From positions 1 through 64,000 of the forward strand of contig DASVAW010000159.1 in assembly GCA_036376135.1 (NCBI GenBank): a stretch of 64,000 nucleotides of DNA, read 5' to 3'. The first letter of the stretch is position 1. The number at the start of each line of letters is the position of its first letter. The notes below the pieces were generated by a model that worked only from the letters and a program-made list of their open reading frames with translations, searched no databases and was not told the origin of the DNA. A program made the position numbers and the translations under genes. This document shows positions 54,248 through 63,427 of the stretch, piece by piece. The stretch is from Candidatus Polarisedimenticolaceae bacterium (lineage in GTDB: Bacteria; Acidobacteriota; Polarisedimenticolia; Polarisedimenticolales; DASRJG01).

Positions 54248-55156
54248 ATGAAACGAACGCGACTCGTCCTTTGGCTCGGGTCCGCGGCGCTCGTCCTGCT
54301 GGCGGCCGCCGCGATCACCCCCGCCTACGCGCTCGGAACGCGCGCGGGCACCACGATCACGAACCAAGCAACGGTGAATTTCACCGACGCCAACGGGAAC
54401 CCCGGAACGGCGCTGTCGAACGTCGTCTCGACGACGGTCAGCCAGGTCGCGGGTGTCACCGTCGACCCGGACAACAACCAGAACGGCACGCCGGGCTCGA
54501 CCCTGTACTTCCCGCACCTCGTCACCAACACCGGGAACTTCGACGATACGGTGAACCTCGCCGCGTCGAGCGCCGCAGGGTGGACCGTCACCCTCTATCG
54601 CGACGTGAACGGCAACCAGGCGTACGATGCGGGCACCGACTTGCTCCTCGCCGACACCAACGGCGATACGATCCCCGACTCGGGGCTGCTCGCCGACGAC
54701 GGCTCCATGCGCATCCTCGTCGCCGTCTCGATCCCGGTCGGAACCGCCAACGGAACACCCGACACGGTCACGGTCACCGGCACGACGGTGTTCGCTCCGA
54801 CCGCGACCGACTCCGCGCTCGACACGATCAACGTGCAGGCTCCGGTCCTCTCCGTGGTGAAGAGCGTCGCCCCGCTCGGCGCGCAGCCCCCCGGGACGGT
54901 CCTCACCTACACGATCGTCGTCACGAACAACGGCGCGGGCGCGGCGAACGCCGTCGTGCTCACCGACCCGGCCCCGACGGACACGACCTACGTCCCGGGC
55001 TCGATCACGGTGGGCGGCAACCCGCGCACCGACGCCGCGGACCCCGACGACTCCGACTTCGGCTTCACCAACGCGGGCCAGGTCACCGTCAACGTGGGAA
55101 CGCTCGCCGCGGGAGGCGGCTCGGTGACCGTCACGTTCCAGGTGACCATCAACTGA
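54248..55156 (+). CDS. Secreted DUF11 surface protein 3
   Basis: The 302-aa protein has a signal peptide ending AYA, an N-terminal ATVNFTDANGNPG unit, and a Ca-binding dockerin-like double loop (DVNGNQAYDAGTD and DTNGDTIPDSG, about 118-147). A C-terminal DUF11 domain (about 198-302) with PPGTVLTYTIVVTNNGAG ends VTFQVTIN. It shares the module order with protein 1. A GAGGAG site precedes the ATG. Hairpins follow before the large barrel gene. Confidence 0.78.
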   Translation: MKRTRLVLWLGSAALVLLAAAAITPAYALGTRAGTTITNQATVNFTDANGNPGTALSNVVSTTVSQVAGVTVDPDNNQNGTPGSTLYFPHLVTNTGNFDDTVNLAASSAAGWTVTLYRDVNGNQAYDAGTDLLLADTNGDTIPDSGLLADDGSMRILVAVSIPVGTANGTPDTVTVTGTTVFAPTATDSALDTINVQAPVLSVVKSVAPLGAQPPGTVLTYTIVVTNNGAGAANAVVLTDPAPTDTTYVPGSITVGGNPRTDAADPDDSDFGFTNAGQVTVNVGTLAAGGGSVTVTFQVTIN

Positions 55157-55164
55157 CACTCGGC

Positions 55165-55219
55165 CGGAACGCAAACGTTCCGTGATCGGCGGGCGGGGCG
55201 TCCTTCGGGGCGCCCCGCC
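55165..55219 (+). terminator. Two hairpins between DUF11 protein 3 and the barrel gene
   Basis: CGGAACG/CGTTCCG (55165-55171, 55176-55182) and GGCGGGGCG/CGCCCCGCC (55192-55200, 55211-55219) are perfect stems without T runs. They may attenuate transcription so that the barrel protein is made in lower amount than the three small proteins. Confidence 0.5.
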
Positions 55220-55256
55220 GCTTCTCACCCTCCGGGCGAAAGGCAGCGTCCTCGAG

Positions 55257-58200
55257 ATGAGCGACGTCCGGCGTGAGCCGTCTTTTCTTTTCGCGCGCGC
55301 GCGCGCGACAAGGAATGCGTGCGTCGCCGCCCTGCTCGCCTGGTCCCCCGCCTTCGCCCAGACGCCCCCCGGCACGACGATCGTCAACATCGCCACGGCG
55401 TCGGTGGGCGCACAGCGCTTCGCGTCGAACGCCGCGTCGACGCGGGTGGCGCCGACGTTCTCGCTCCAGGCGGTCCGGCTCCAGGTCGGACCCTCGGGCA
55501 CGGTGCTTCCCGGCCAGCGCCTGACCTACACGCTCGCGGCGACCAATGCTTCGAACGCCCCGCTCACCGCGGTCCGGCTCGAGCTCCCGCTCGACGACGA
55601 TCTCCGGATCGCGAGCCCCGCCGTCGGGCCGCAGCGCGCCTACGACGCGGCGACCCGCTCGGCTTGGTGGGTGGTGGACGCGCTCGCCCCGGGGGCGAGC
55701 GTGAGCTTCACGGTCGACGCCGTCGTCCGCGAAGACGCGCCGCCGGAGACGCGCGTGGAGCTCGTGGGCCGGGCGCTCGCGGCGGAGGTCGCGGAGCCGG
55801 TGCTCTCGAACCCCGTGCTGAGCATCGTGCTCCCGCCCCTGGTCGCGGTCGAAAAGCGCGTCGATCGCGCGACCGCGATTCCCGGCGAAGCGGTCGGCTA
55901 CACGATCCTCGCGCGCCACACCGGAACGTCCCCCGATCTCCCCGAGGCGACGCTCCTCGATACCCTCCCCGAGCAGCTCCGCTACGTGCCGGGCTCCCTT
56001 CGCGTGGACGGCGCGGCCGTCGGCGAGCCCGCGATCGACGCGGCGGGGCACGAGTTGCGCGTCCCGGTCGGGCCGCTCCCCCCAGGGGGGGTGCGCGTGG
56101 TGCGGCTGGCGGCGCGCGTCGCCGCCACCGCCCGCGCGGGCGAGGCCCTGAACCGGGCCCAGGTGCTCGCCCGCACCGCCGGCGGCTTCGACACCGCCTC
56201 GAACGTCGCGAGCGCGGCGATCGCGGTCGTGCCGGGGCCGTTCCGTCAGGAGGCGCACCTGGTCGGCAGGGTCTTCGTCGACGACGACGACGACGGCGAG
56301 CCGGATCCGGGTGAGCCCGGCGTGCCGGGAGTGCTCGTCGTCGCGGAGGACGGCCGGGGCGCGGTGACGGACATCACCGGCCAGTGGCATCTCGAGGGCG
56401 TCCGCGCCGGAACCCACGTGGTGCGGCTGGACCGATCGACGCTGCCGGAGACGCTGCTCCCCGTCGACGGCGGCGCCGACTGGGGCTCCGACCGCGGCTC
56501 GCGGATCGTCGTCGCCCGCACCGCGTCGCTCGCGATCGCGGACCTTCCCGTCGGGCCGCCGGGGTCGGCACGATGCCGCGTCGCCTCGGGAGACGCGGTT
56601 CTGACCCTCCCGGCGGCGAGCCTGCTCGACGCCCAGGGCGGTGCGTCCCGCACGGTCGACGTGCACCTCGAACAGGCGGCGCAGTACCTCCTCGATACCG
56701 GCGGGCGATCGCCGGACGCGATCGTGGTCGGTTGCCCGGGGTTCGAGCGGAGCGCGCCGGGAATCCGTTCGCGGCTGCGTGAGCTCGTGGCCCGGCGCGC
56801 CGGCGTCGCGGCTCCGGCGCCGGAGCCGTCCGCGCCGTCTCCGTCGCCGGAACCCGCGAAGGACCCGCTCGAACGCGTCGTTCGGGAGTCGCCGCCGGTC
56901 GTGGCGATCGTGTCCCCCGCCGACGGCCACCGTGCCGGTGGCTCGCAGCTCGCGGTCGAGGTCGCCTATCCCGTGGGGAGCCGACCGGTCCTCGAGGTGA
57001 ACGGCGTCGAGGTCCCGACGAGCCGCATCGGCGCCACCTCGACGCTCCCCTCCCGAGGACTCGCCGCCTCGCGATACGTCGGCGTGTCGTTGGTTCCCGG
57101 GCCGAACCTCCTCCGCTTCCATGCCGACGGTGCGGAGGGATCCGTCGAGCGCACGGTTCACGTCCCCGGTCCCGTCGCGGCGCTGAGACTCTCTCCGCCG
57201 GAGACGCGGTGGCTCGCCGACGGCGTGACCCCGGGAAGGGTCCGCGTCGAAGCCGTCGACGCCGGGGGGATGCGCGTCGCCGAGTCCCCCGTCGTGACCG
57301 TGGAGATCGACGGCGCTCGCCCGCTCGCGCCGGACGCCGACCCCGGGGCCGACGGCTGGCAGATCGCGCTCGAGCAGGGTGCGGCCGCCCTCGATCTCGC
57401 GCCACGGACCTTTCCGGGACGGGTCGACCTTCGCGCCCGTCGCGACGAGTTGGAGGCGGAGATCCTCGTCGAGGTCCTCCCCGCCGGCGGCGCCTGGCGC
57501 CTCGTCGGCCTCGCCGAGGCGCGGGTCGCCGGCGACGGCGGCGTCGAGGGAGAAGGGGGAGTTCCCCCGGGCCCCGACGCGGAGGCGCTCGGAAGCGACG
57601 CTCGCCTCGCCGTCCTCGCGCGGGGGCCGATCGGGCGGGACGCCCGTCTCACGGTGTCCCTCGACACCGCCCGCCGGCGCGACACGACGCGCCTGTTCGG
57701 CGGGTTCGAGCCCGACCGGTTCTTCCCGGTCTACGGCGACTCCTCGATCGAGAGCCGCGAGACCGAACGCCAGGGACCGTTGTTCGTCCGCGTCGACGCA
57801 CCGAGCGGATTCGCGCAGCTGGGCGACTTCGAGACCGGCTTCGAGAGGACCGAGCTCGCCCGCTACGACCGTCGACTCAGCGGCGCTTCGGGGCGCGGAC
57901 GGTTCGGACGATTCGAGATCGAGGGGTTCGCGGCGCCGACCGAGCAGACCGTCGTGCGCGATCTCTTCGCCCCGGACGGCACCTCGGGGCCATACCTTCT
58001 GTCCCAGCGTCCGGTGATCGCCCGCTCGGAGCGGATCGTGATCGAGACCCGCGACCGTTACCGGGAGGACGTCGTGCTCGCGCGCCGCCAGCTCGTCGTC
58101 GACCTCGACTACGACCTCGACCCGGAGGCGGGGACGATCCTGTTCCGCGGGCCCGTCGCACCCTTCGACGGCGATCTGAACCCGATTCGGGTCGTGGTGC

Positions 58201-59966
58201 TCTACGAGCTCGACGGGGCGTCGCCCTCGAAGCTCGTGGCAGGCGGTCGCGTCACCTTCCGCCCCGACGATCGCCTGGATGCCGGCGTCTCGCTCGTGCA
58301 CGAGGACCGTCTGGGCGGCGCACTCGACCTCTGGGGGCTCGATCTCGCTTGGCGCCCCCTCCCCGGGACGAGCGTGCGCGCGGAAGTCGCCGGCACGGAT
58401 GACGCCGGATCCACCGCCACCGCGACACGGCTCGAGGCGCGTGGGCGGACGCCGAACCACCTGACGTGGGAGGTCGCCTGGCGCGATCTCCCCGCCGGAT
58501 ACGCGAACCCGACGCTCCTGGCGGCGCCGGAGGTCGGCTCGCGCCGCCTGGGGGGGAGCCTCCTGTGGGACCCCGGGCGGGCCTGGCGCGTCAAGGCGGA
58601 GGCGTTCTCGCAGCAGGACCTCGAGACCGACCGCTCGCGATCCGTGGCGTTCGTGCAGACCGAACGTCGCTTCGACCGGATGACGCTCCTCGGAGGCCTC
58701 CACGCCGTCGACTCCGAGGAGGGAGGGACCTCGTCCCGGGCGACGCTCGCGGAAGCCGGCATCCGCGGCCGCCTCGGGCGTCGGCTCACCGCGGAGATCT
58801 CGCGGCGCGAGGCGCTGGGCGGAGAAACGACCGAGGGTTACGGCCCCCGCACGCTCGCCGGACTCGCTTACGACCTCGCCGAAGGACGGCGCCTGTTCCT
58901 GCGTCATGAGGCGGAGTCGGGGGACGGCCAGACCCGCGACCGCACCGCGCTCGGGGTCGAGACGCGCATCGGTGCGAACACGAAGGCGACGGCACGCTAC
59001 GAGATGCAGGGCGGGGCGTCCGGCACGGCGCTCCGTTCGGCGACGGGGATCGAGACCGTCCTCCCGCTGCGCCCGGGCCTGTCCCTCCAGCTCGCCGCCT
59101 CACGCGTCGATACGACGCGCGGCGACGATGCGTCGGACTTCACGACGCTCGCCGCGGGCATCGAGCGTCGGGCGGGAGATTCGCTGCTCTCGGCGCGATG
59201 GGAGACGAGCCTGCAGTCGTTGGAGACGCGCCACGTCGCGACCGTCTCCGGGGCGTTCCGCGCGGGCCCGTCGTGGATGGTGTTCGCGCGCGAGCGGCTC
59301 TTCGCCTCCTCGCCGGAGCGCGGGGATCGCGCGGCGCGAGCGGAGGGACTCTGGGGCGCCGCGTACCGCCCGTTCGCGGGGCGGTGGCAGGCGCTCTTGC
59401 GACTCGATCACATCACCTCGGGCGGCACTCCCACGACCGCGGGGGCCATCCTCGGGTCGCCGCCGCCGGCGGCGACCCCGCCGGGACTCGGCACCGATCC
59501 TTCGAGGTCGTCGCTCGGGCCGGATCTCCAGACGATCGTCGCGGCCCTGGGCGTCCGGGCGTCGTCGCGCCAACGCCTGGCCGGGACGGTGGCGCTCCGG
59601 CGGGTGGACGCGGAGCCTTCGATCCACGTCGGCTCGAGCCTGACGACATTGCTGGGCCTCCACTACACCGCGGAGGTGCATCCTCGGTGGACGCTCGGCG
59701 CCTCCGCGCGGCACTTCGCGCAACGCGACACGCGGACTTCCTCGTTCGGCGCGGGGGTGGAGGCGGGATATCTCGTCGTCCGGAACCTCTGGGTGCTCGG
59801 CGGATGGAACGTGCTCGGATTCCGGGACGACGGATTCTCCGACCTGGACCGGACCGATCGCGGACCGTTCGTCGCGCTGCGGTTCAAGTTCGACGAACGG
59901 ACGATCGAGGCGCTACAGGACTGGCGATTGGATCGACCCCACGGCGGGGTTACGGCGCGACGCTGA
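55257..59966 (+). CDS. Large DUF11/SdrD-type/outer-membrane barrel protein
   Basis: The 1569-aa protein begins with a signal peptide after a positively charged stretch that contains a (CG)7 tract. Residues 60-330 hold DUF11 repeats (AVEKRVDRATAIPGEAVGYT). About 334-400 is an SdrD_B/CnaB-like domain with acidic Ca loop VFVDDDDDGEPDPGEPG. About 540-770 has Ig-like units (PPVVAIVSPADGHRAGG, VTPGRVRVEAVDAGG). From about 778 to the end it shows long amphipathic strands including FFPVYGDSS, GPLFVRVDAP and FAQLGDFETGF, ending FVALRFKFD plus a tail. This is an outer-membrane beta-barrel with a large surface or periplasmic array. I infer that it anchors or assembles the three small DUF11 proteins. The ATG lacks a strong ribosome site. 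Confidence 0.85.
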   Translation: MSDVRREPSFLFARARATRNACVAALLAWSPAFAQTPPGTTIVNIATASVGAQRFASNAASTRVAPTFSLQAVRLQVGPSGTVLPGQRLTYTLAATNASNAPLTAVRLELPLDDDLRIASPAVGPQRAYDAATRSAWWVVDALAPGASVSFTVDAVVREDAPPETRVELVGRALAAEVAEPVLSNPVLSIVLPPLVAVEKRVDRATAIPGEAVGYTILARHTGTSPDLPEATLLDTLPEQLRYVPGSLRVDGAAVGEPAIDAAGHELRVPVGPLPPGGVRVVRLAARVAATARAGEALNRAQVLARTAGGFDTASNVASAAIAVVPGPFRQEAHLVGRVFVDDDDDGEPDPGEPGVPGVLVVAEDGRGAVTDITGQWHLEGVRAGTHVVRLDRSTLPETLLPVDGGADWGSDRGSRIVVARTASLAIADLPVGPPGSARCRVASGDAVLTLPAASLLDAQGGASRTVDVHLEQAAQYLLDTGGRSPDAIVVGCPGFERSAPGIRSRLRELVARRAGVAAPAPEPSAPSPSPEPAKDPLERVVRESPPVVAIVSPADGHRAGGSQLAVEVAYPVGSRPVLEVNGVEVPTSRIGATSTLPSRGLAASRYVGVSLVPGPNLLRFHADGAEGSVERTVHVPGPVAALRLSPPETRWLADGVTPGRVRVEAVDAGGMRVAESPVVTVEIDGARPLAPDADPGADGWQIALEQGAAALDLAPRTFPGRVDLRARRDELEAEILVEVLPAGGAWRLVGLAEARVAGDGGVEGEGGVPPGPDAEALGSDARLAVLARGPIGRDARLTVSLDTARRRDTTRLFGGFEPDRFFPVYGDSSIESRETERQGPLFVRVDAPSGFAQLGDFETGFERTELARYDRRLSGASGRGRFGRFEIEGFAAPTEQTVVRDLFAPDGTSGPYLLSQRPVIARSERIVIETRDRYREDVVLARRQLVVDLDYDLDPEAGTILFRGPVAPFDGDLNPIRVVVLYELDGASPSKLVAGGRVTFRPDDRLDAGVSLVHEDRLGGALDLWGLDLAWRPLPGTSVRAEVAGTDDAGSTATATRLEARGRTPNHLTWEVAWRDLPAGYANPTLLAAPEVGSRRLGGSLLWDPGRAWRVKAEAFSQQDLETDRSRSVAFVQTERRFDRMTLLGGLHAVDSEEGGTSSRATLAEAGIRGRLGRRLTAEISRREALGGETTEGYGPRTLAGLAYDLAEGRRLFLRHEAESGDGQTRDRTALGVETRIGANTKATARYEMQGGASGTALRSATGIETVLPLRPGLSLQLAASRVDTTRGDDASDFTTLAAGIERRAGDSLLSARWETSLQSLETRHVATVSGAFRAGPSWMVFARERLFASSPERGDRAARAEGLWGAAYRPFAGRWQALLRLDHITSGGTPTTAGAILGSPPPAATPPGLGTDPSRSSLGPDLQTIVAALGVRASSRQRLAGTVALRRVDAEPSIHVGSSLTTLLGLHYTAEVHPRWTLGASARHFAQRDTRTSSFGAGVEAGYLVVRNLWVLGGWNVLGFRDDGFSDLDRTDRGPFVALRFKFDERTIEALQDWRLDRPHGGVTARR

Positions 59967-61212
59967 GTCTGCCGTCCTCCGGCCGAATCGAACGGCTCTC
60001 GTTCTCGTAGAGGAAGCTCTCGATCGCCCGCCGGTCCTCCGCACCGAACCGCTCGAACTCGACCCCCATCCCGGGCACCTGGAGGTCGCGTCCGGAGGCG
60101 GCGTCCTGGAGCGGCACCGCGCGGACCACCCGCCCGATGACGTGGACGTTGCCGACGGCATTCGGGAGCGGAAACGAGATCGCGCAGCGCATGCCGATCT
60201 CGATGGGCGCGGGGGTCGAAACGAACAGGCCGCTGGGCGAGAGGTCCTTCGTGTACCCGAGCAGCAGCGGCTCCGAGCCGTCGAGGTAGACCGGCGTGCG
60301 AAGCGGCACGCGCGGCCGGCGCGTGTAACACCAGACGCGGTTGCGGCCGAGCTCGCGCGCTTCCCGCAGCGCGTCCTCGGCTCGGGCCAGCAGATCCGAG
60401 GGGCCGTCCGCGTCGGCGGGGAACGTCGCGGCCCCGAGGCTGAGGGTGAGCCGAAGGCCTCCCTCGGACGCACCCGGGTGAAGGAACCGGAATCGTTCGA
60501 CGGTCGAGCGGAGACGCGCAGCGATCTGCCGGGCGCTGCCGCGGCCGATCCCGGACAGGATCAATCCGAAGTCGTCGCCGCCCAGCCGCGCGATCAGATC
60601 CTCGTCGCGCACGGTCGCCCGGAGGATCCCGGCGATCTTGCAGAGGACGGCGTTCTCCGCTTCACGACCGAAACGATCCCCCACCTTCCGGAGATGATCG
60701 ACGTCGGCGAGGATCACCGCGAGCGGGCGCGCGTTCCTCGCGGCGACGCGAAGGTCCGCGTCGAGCCGCTCCAGGAAGCTCTCGCGCGTCGCGAGCCCCG
60801 TGAGCGCGTCGGTCGGCTCGGCCGGATCGGCGGGGCCCTCGGTGGCGGCGAGCACGCGGTGGATGACGACGGTGACGCGGTCCCCGGCGCCGGGGGTCCG
60901 GAACGCGGAGGCCTCCACGTCGAGAAGCCGACCGTCGGCGCATCGCACGCGAAGCTCGAGAGGGAGGATCCCGGAGCGCCGGCGCAGGGACTCGATGTCG
61001 AAGGTCAACGGCGTGCGGCGCCCCCCCTCCTCGACGATGCACAGCGAACGGCCTTCGACGCGATCGCGGCCCACCACCTCGGCCGCCGACCAGCCGGTCA
61101 CGCGCTCGAGCCGCTCGTCGAACCCGAGGATCGTCCCGTGAGCATCGACGATCAGGGACCCGGAATCCGAGGTCCGTGCCCTGTAGCCGTCCGCAACGCT
61201 TCGCTCCCCCAT
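59950..61212 (-). CDS. PAS-GGDEF-PilZ diguanylate cyclase
   Basis: The 420-aa protein has a PAS domain (about 20-120, LIVDAHGTILGFDERL), a GGDEF domain (about 135-290) with signature ARLGGDDFGLIL (about 210) and a C-terminal PilZ domain (about 295-400) with RRPRVPLR and DLSPSGLF. GGDDF is a permitted active-site variant, and the PilZ would bind the c-di-GMP made. The ATG at 61212 has GAGGAGGGG upstream. The 3' end overlaps the barrel gene by 17 bases. Confidence 0.92.
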   Translation of the reverse strand: MGERSVADGYRARTSDSGSLIVDAHGTILGFDERLERVTGWSAAEVVGRDRVEGRSLCIVEEGGRRTPLTFDIESLRRRSGILPLELRVRCADGRLLDVEASAFRTPGAGDRVTVVIHRVLAATEGPADPAEPTDALTGLATRESFLERLDADLRVAARNARPLAVILADVDHLRKVGDRFGREAENAVLCKIAGILRATVRDEDLIARLGGDDFGLILSGIGRGSARQIAARLRSTVERFRFLHPGASEGGLRLTLSLGAATFPADADGPSDLLARAEDALREARELGRNRVWCYTRRPRVPLRTPVYLDGSEPLLLGYTKDLSPSGLFVSTPAPIEIGMRCAISFPLPNAVGNVHVIGRVVRAVPLQDAASGRDLQVPGMGVEFERFGAEDRRAIESFLYENESRSIRPEDGRLSVAP

Positions 61213-61227
61213 CGTCCCCTCCTCAAC

Positions 61228-61253
61228 CACCCCATTAGATACCTACTGGGGTG
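61228..61253 (-). promoter_or_regulatory. Inverted repeat ahead of the GGDEF gene
   Basis: CACCCCA (61228-61234) and TGGGGTG (61247-61253) form a perfect 7-bp inverted repeat with a 12-base spacer, 16 bases upstream of the GGDEF start. It may be an operator. The divergent gap 61213-61397 is AT-rich and should hold promoters for both sides. Confidence 0.4.
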
Positions 61254-61397
61254 CTCGCGTTTTGCAATCTAGTTTTCATTTATGTCATAGGCAACTCCAT
61301 GGAGAACGAATTTGTAAATCCATCCATGCAGGGGTGGGTGGACAAAGTGGGCGGTTTTCGATATCCCGCCTCCTCCACGGAGCCGTCAGGAGGAACC

Positions 61398-62597
61398 ATG
61401 GCGTCCACCGACCCCGTTTTCCTCGAGAAGCTGGCCCAAGTTCCGCAAATTCTCGCCGAGCTGAACCTCGACGCCTGGCTGATCTTCGTTCGCGAGACCT
61501 CCGCCGTCCACGACCCTTCGCTCGACGTGGTGGTCGGGACCCAGGTGACGTGGCCGTCGGCGTTCCTGCTGACCCGGACGGGTGAGCGGTACGCGATCGT
61601 CGGGAGCCTCGACCGCGCCAATCTCGAAAGCCTCGGCCTGTGGCCGGAGATCACCGGCTACGTCGGCGGCATCACGGACGATCTGCGGCGGCTGCTGTCC
61701 CGCCTCGATCCGCGAACGATCGCGATCAACGTCTCCGAGGACGACCCCACGGCGGACGGGCTCACCGTCGGCATGCACCGCATCCTCCTGAAGGCCCTCG
61801 ACGGAACCCCGTATGGCGATCGTCTGACCTCGTCGGGAGCCCTCATCGCCTCGCTGCGGGGACGCAAGACCGCGCTCGAGCGCGAACGGATCCGCCGGGC
61901 GTGCCGGACGACGACGGACATCTTCGCCGCGGTCACGCCCAAACTGAGGCCCGGGATGACCGAGCGGGAGTTCGCCGCCACGATCGTCGAGGCGATGCAC
62001 CGGGCGGGAGCCACCGAGACCGCGTGGGATCCCGAACAATGTCCTGCCGTATTCACCGGTCCCGACTCGGCGGGCGCCCACGCCGGGCCCACGGATCGCC
62101 GCATCGAGCGAGGCCACATCGTCAACGTCGACTTCGGCGTCCGCCAGGACGGATACTGCTCCGACCTGCAACGGACCTGGTACGTACTGCGCGACGGGGA
62201 GGAGCATGCCCCCGACGCCGTCCAGCGAGGCTTCGACACCATCCTGGAATCGATCCGCGCCGGGGCCCGCGCCATGCGACCCGGGAAGACCGGTGCGGAG
62301 ATCGACGACGTCGTCCGCGGTTACGTCACCGCCCGCGGCTACGACGAATACCCGCACGGCACCGGTCATCCCATCGGCCGCGTCGCGCACGACGGCGGCG
62401 GGGGGCTGCTTCCCCGCTGGGAGCGTTACGGCGCGACGCCTTTCGTGCCCCTCGAGGTGGGCCAGTGCTACACGATCGAGCCCCGCCTGACGGTGCCGGG
62501 GCACGGCATCGCCACGTGCGAGGACATCGTCGTCGTCGAGGAGGACGGCGCTCGGTTCCTGTCCGAGTCGCAGGAAAGGTTGTGGCTCGTGCGATGA
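61398..62597 (+). CDS. M24 family metallopeptidase (Xaa-Pro aminopeptidase-like)
   Basis: The 399-aa protein has a creatinase-like N-domain (about 1-165) and an M24 catalytic domain with metal ligands in VNVDFGVRQDGYCSDLQRTW, PHGTGHPIG, YTIEPRL and CEDIVVVEED. It should cleave N-terminal residues before proline or act on a related amide in the cytoplasm. AGGAGGA precedes the ATG. It overlaps the next gene by four bases (ATGA). Confidence 0.93.
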   Translation: MASTDPVFLEKLAQVPQILAELNLDAWLIFVRETSAVHDPSLDVVVGTQVTWPSAFLLTRTGERYAIVGSLDRANLESLGLWPEITGYVGGITDDLRRLLSRLDPRTIAINVSEDDPTADGLTVGMHRILLKALDGTPYGDRLTSSGALIASLRGRKTALERERIRRACRTTTDIFAAVTPKLRPGMTEREFAATIVEAMHRAGATETAWDPEQCPAVFTGPDSAGAHAGPTDRRIERGHIVNVDFGVRQDGYCSDLQRTWYVLRDGEEHAPDAVQRGFDTILESIRAGARAMRPGKTGAEIDDVVRGYVTARGYDEYPHGTGHPIGRVAHDGGGGLLPRWERYGATPFVPLEVGQCYTIEPRLTVPGHGIATCEDIVVVEEDGARFLSESQERLWLVR

Positions 62598-63427
62598 CGC
62601 CCGCTGCGGTCGAGGCCCTGGAGGGCGCGTTGCGCCTGCGCAACCGGTTCGCGGGCGTCGGCGAGTACCCCGATCCCGCGCGGTATTTCGACGAGGGTGG
62701 CTTCGCCTCGGCCGCCGCCGCGTGCGCGGAGGCGAACCGCGACCTGTTGCGGTTCCTCCTTCCGGACGACGACGTTCGCCCCGCGGACGTCCGACTCGAT
62801 TCCACGAGCCGGGACGTCGAGACCTGGTCGTTCCGCTCGCCGCAGCCTCCCGGAGGCTCCGAGGACCGCGTGGTGGTTCGCGTGCATCGGGGCCCGGGGG
62901 GGAAGGTCCCGGCGCCCGCGATCCTCTTCCACCATCCGCTCTACCAGAAGCGGTGGGAGGCGTGGGACTGGTTCCTCGCCCCGCTGCGCGAGCGTGCACC
63001 CGTCGCGATGATGGCGGCGCCCTTCCATTTCCGCCGCACGCCCCGCGGCGAGTTCTCCGGCGAGGGGTACGTCAATCCGAACCCGTGGCGGCTGTACTCC
63101 GCGGTCCGGCAGTGGACCCGCGACCACGCGGCGACACGCGTCTTCCTCGAGCAGACCCTGGGCTTGCGCACCGGCGGGGTGGTCGGCTTCAGCCTCGGAG
63201 CCTTCCAGTCGCTCCTGCTCGGCGCGGCGGGGGGGCTCGAGCTTCCGATCGTGTCGATCGCCTGCACGAACCGTTACGGCTACGGCGTCTTCAACAGCCC
63301 GATCGCGCGCGGCCTGCGGGACGCGTTGACGCGGCTGGGAATCGATCGCGAGAGCTTCGAGCGGTCGGTCGACGCGATGCAGCTGGAACGATGGGCCCCG
63401 AGGTTGCGGGACCGGCCGGTCCTCTGA
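62594..63427 (+). CDS. Alpha/beta hydrolase, cut short by a frameshift
   Basis: This frame encodes 277 aa with the alpha/beta-hydrolase core: LFHHPLY near the oxyanion region and the nucleophile elbow GFSLGAF. It stops at TGA (63425-63427) directly after RPVL, where family members continue with the acid strand. The missing text lies in the next frame from 63424. The visible product has the Ser nucleophile but neither the acid nor the His of the triad, so by itself it should be inactive. It overlaps the M24 gene. Confidence 0.8.
   Translation: MTPAAVEALEGALRLRNRFAGVGEYPDPARYFDEGGFASAAAACAEANRDLLRFLLPDDDVRPADVRLDSTSRDVETWSFRSPQPPGGSEDRVVVRVHRGPGGKVPAPAILFHHPLYQKRWEAWDWFLAPLRERAPVAMMAAPFHFRRTPRGEFSGEGYVNPNPWRLYSAVRQWTRDHAATRVFLEQTLGLRTGGVVGFSLGAFQSLLLGAAGGLELPIVSIACTNRYGYGVFNSPIARGLRDALTRLGIDRESFERSVDAMQLERWAPRLRDRPVL

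Noticed and set aside
56281-56330. Tandem acidic codon run as a microsatellite
   Set aside because: It encodes the Ca-loop DDDDDGEPDPGEPG of an SdrD-like domain, so codon-level repetition is explained by the protein.
55149-58907. A 1252-codon minus-strand frame opposite the barrel gene
   Set aside because: Charged low-complexity shadow of the DUF11/barrel gene with no domain motif.
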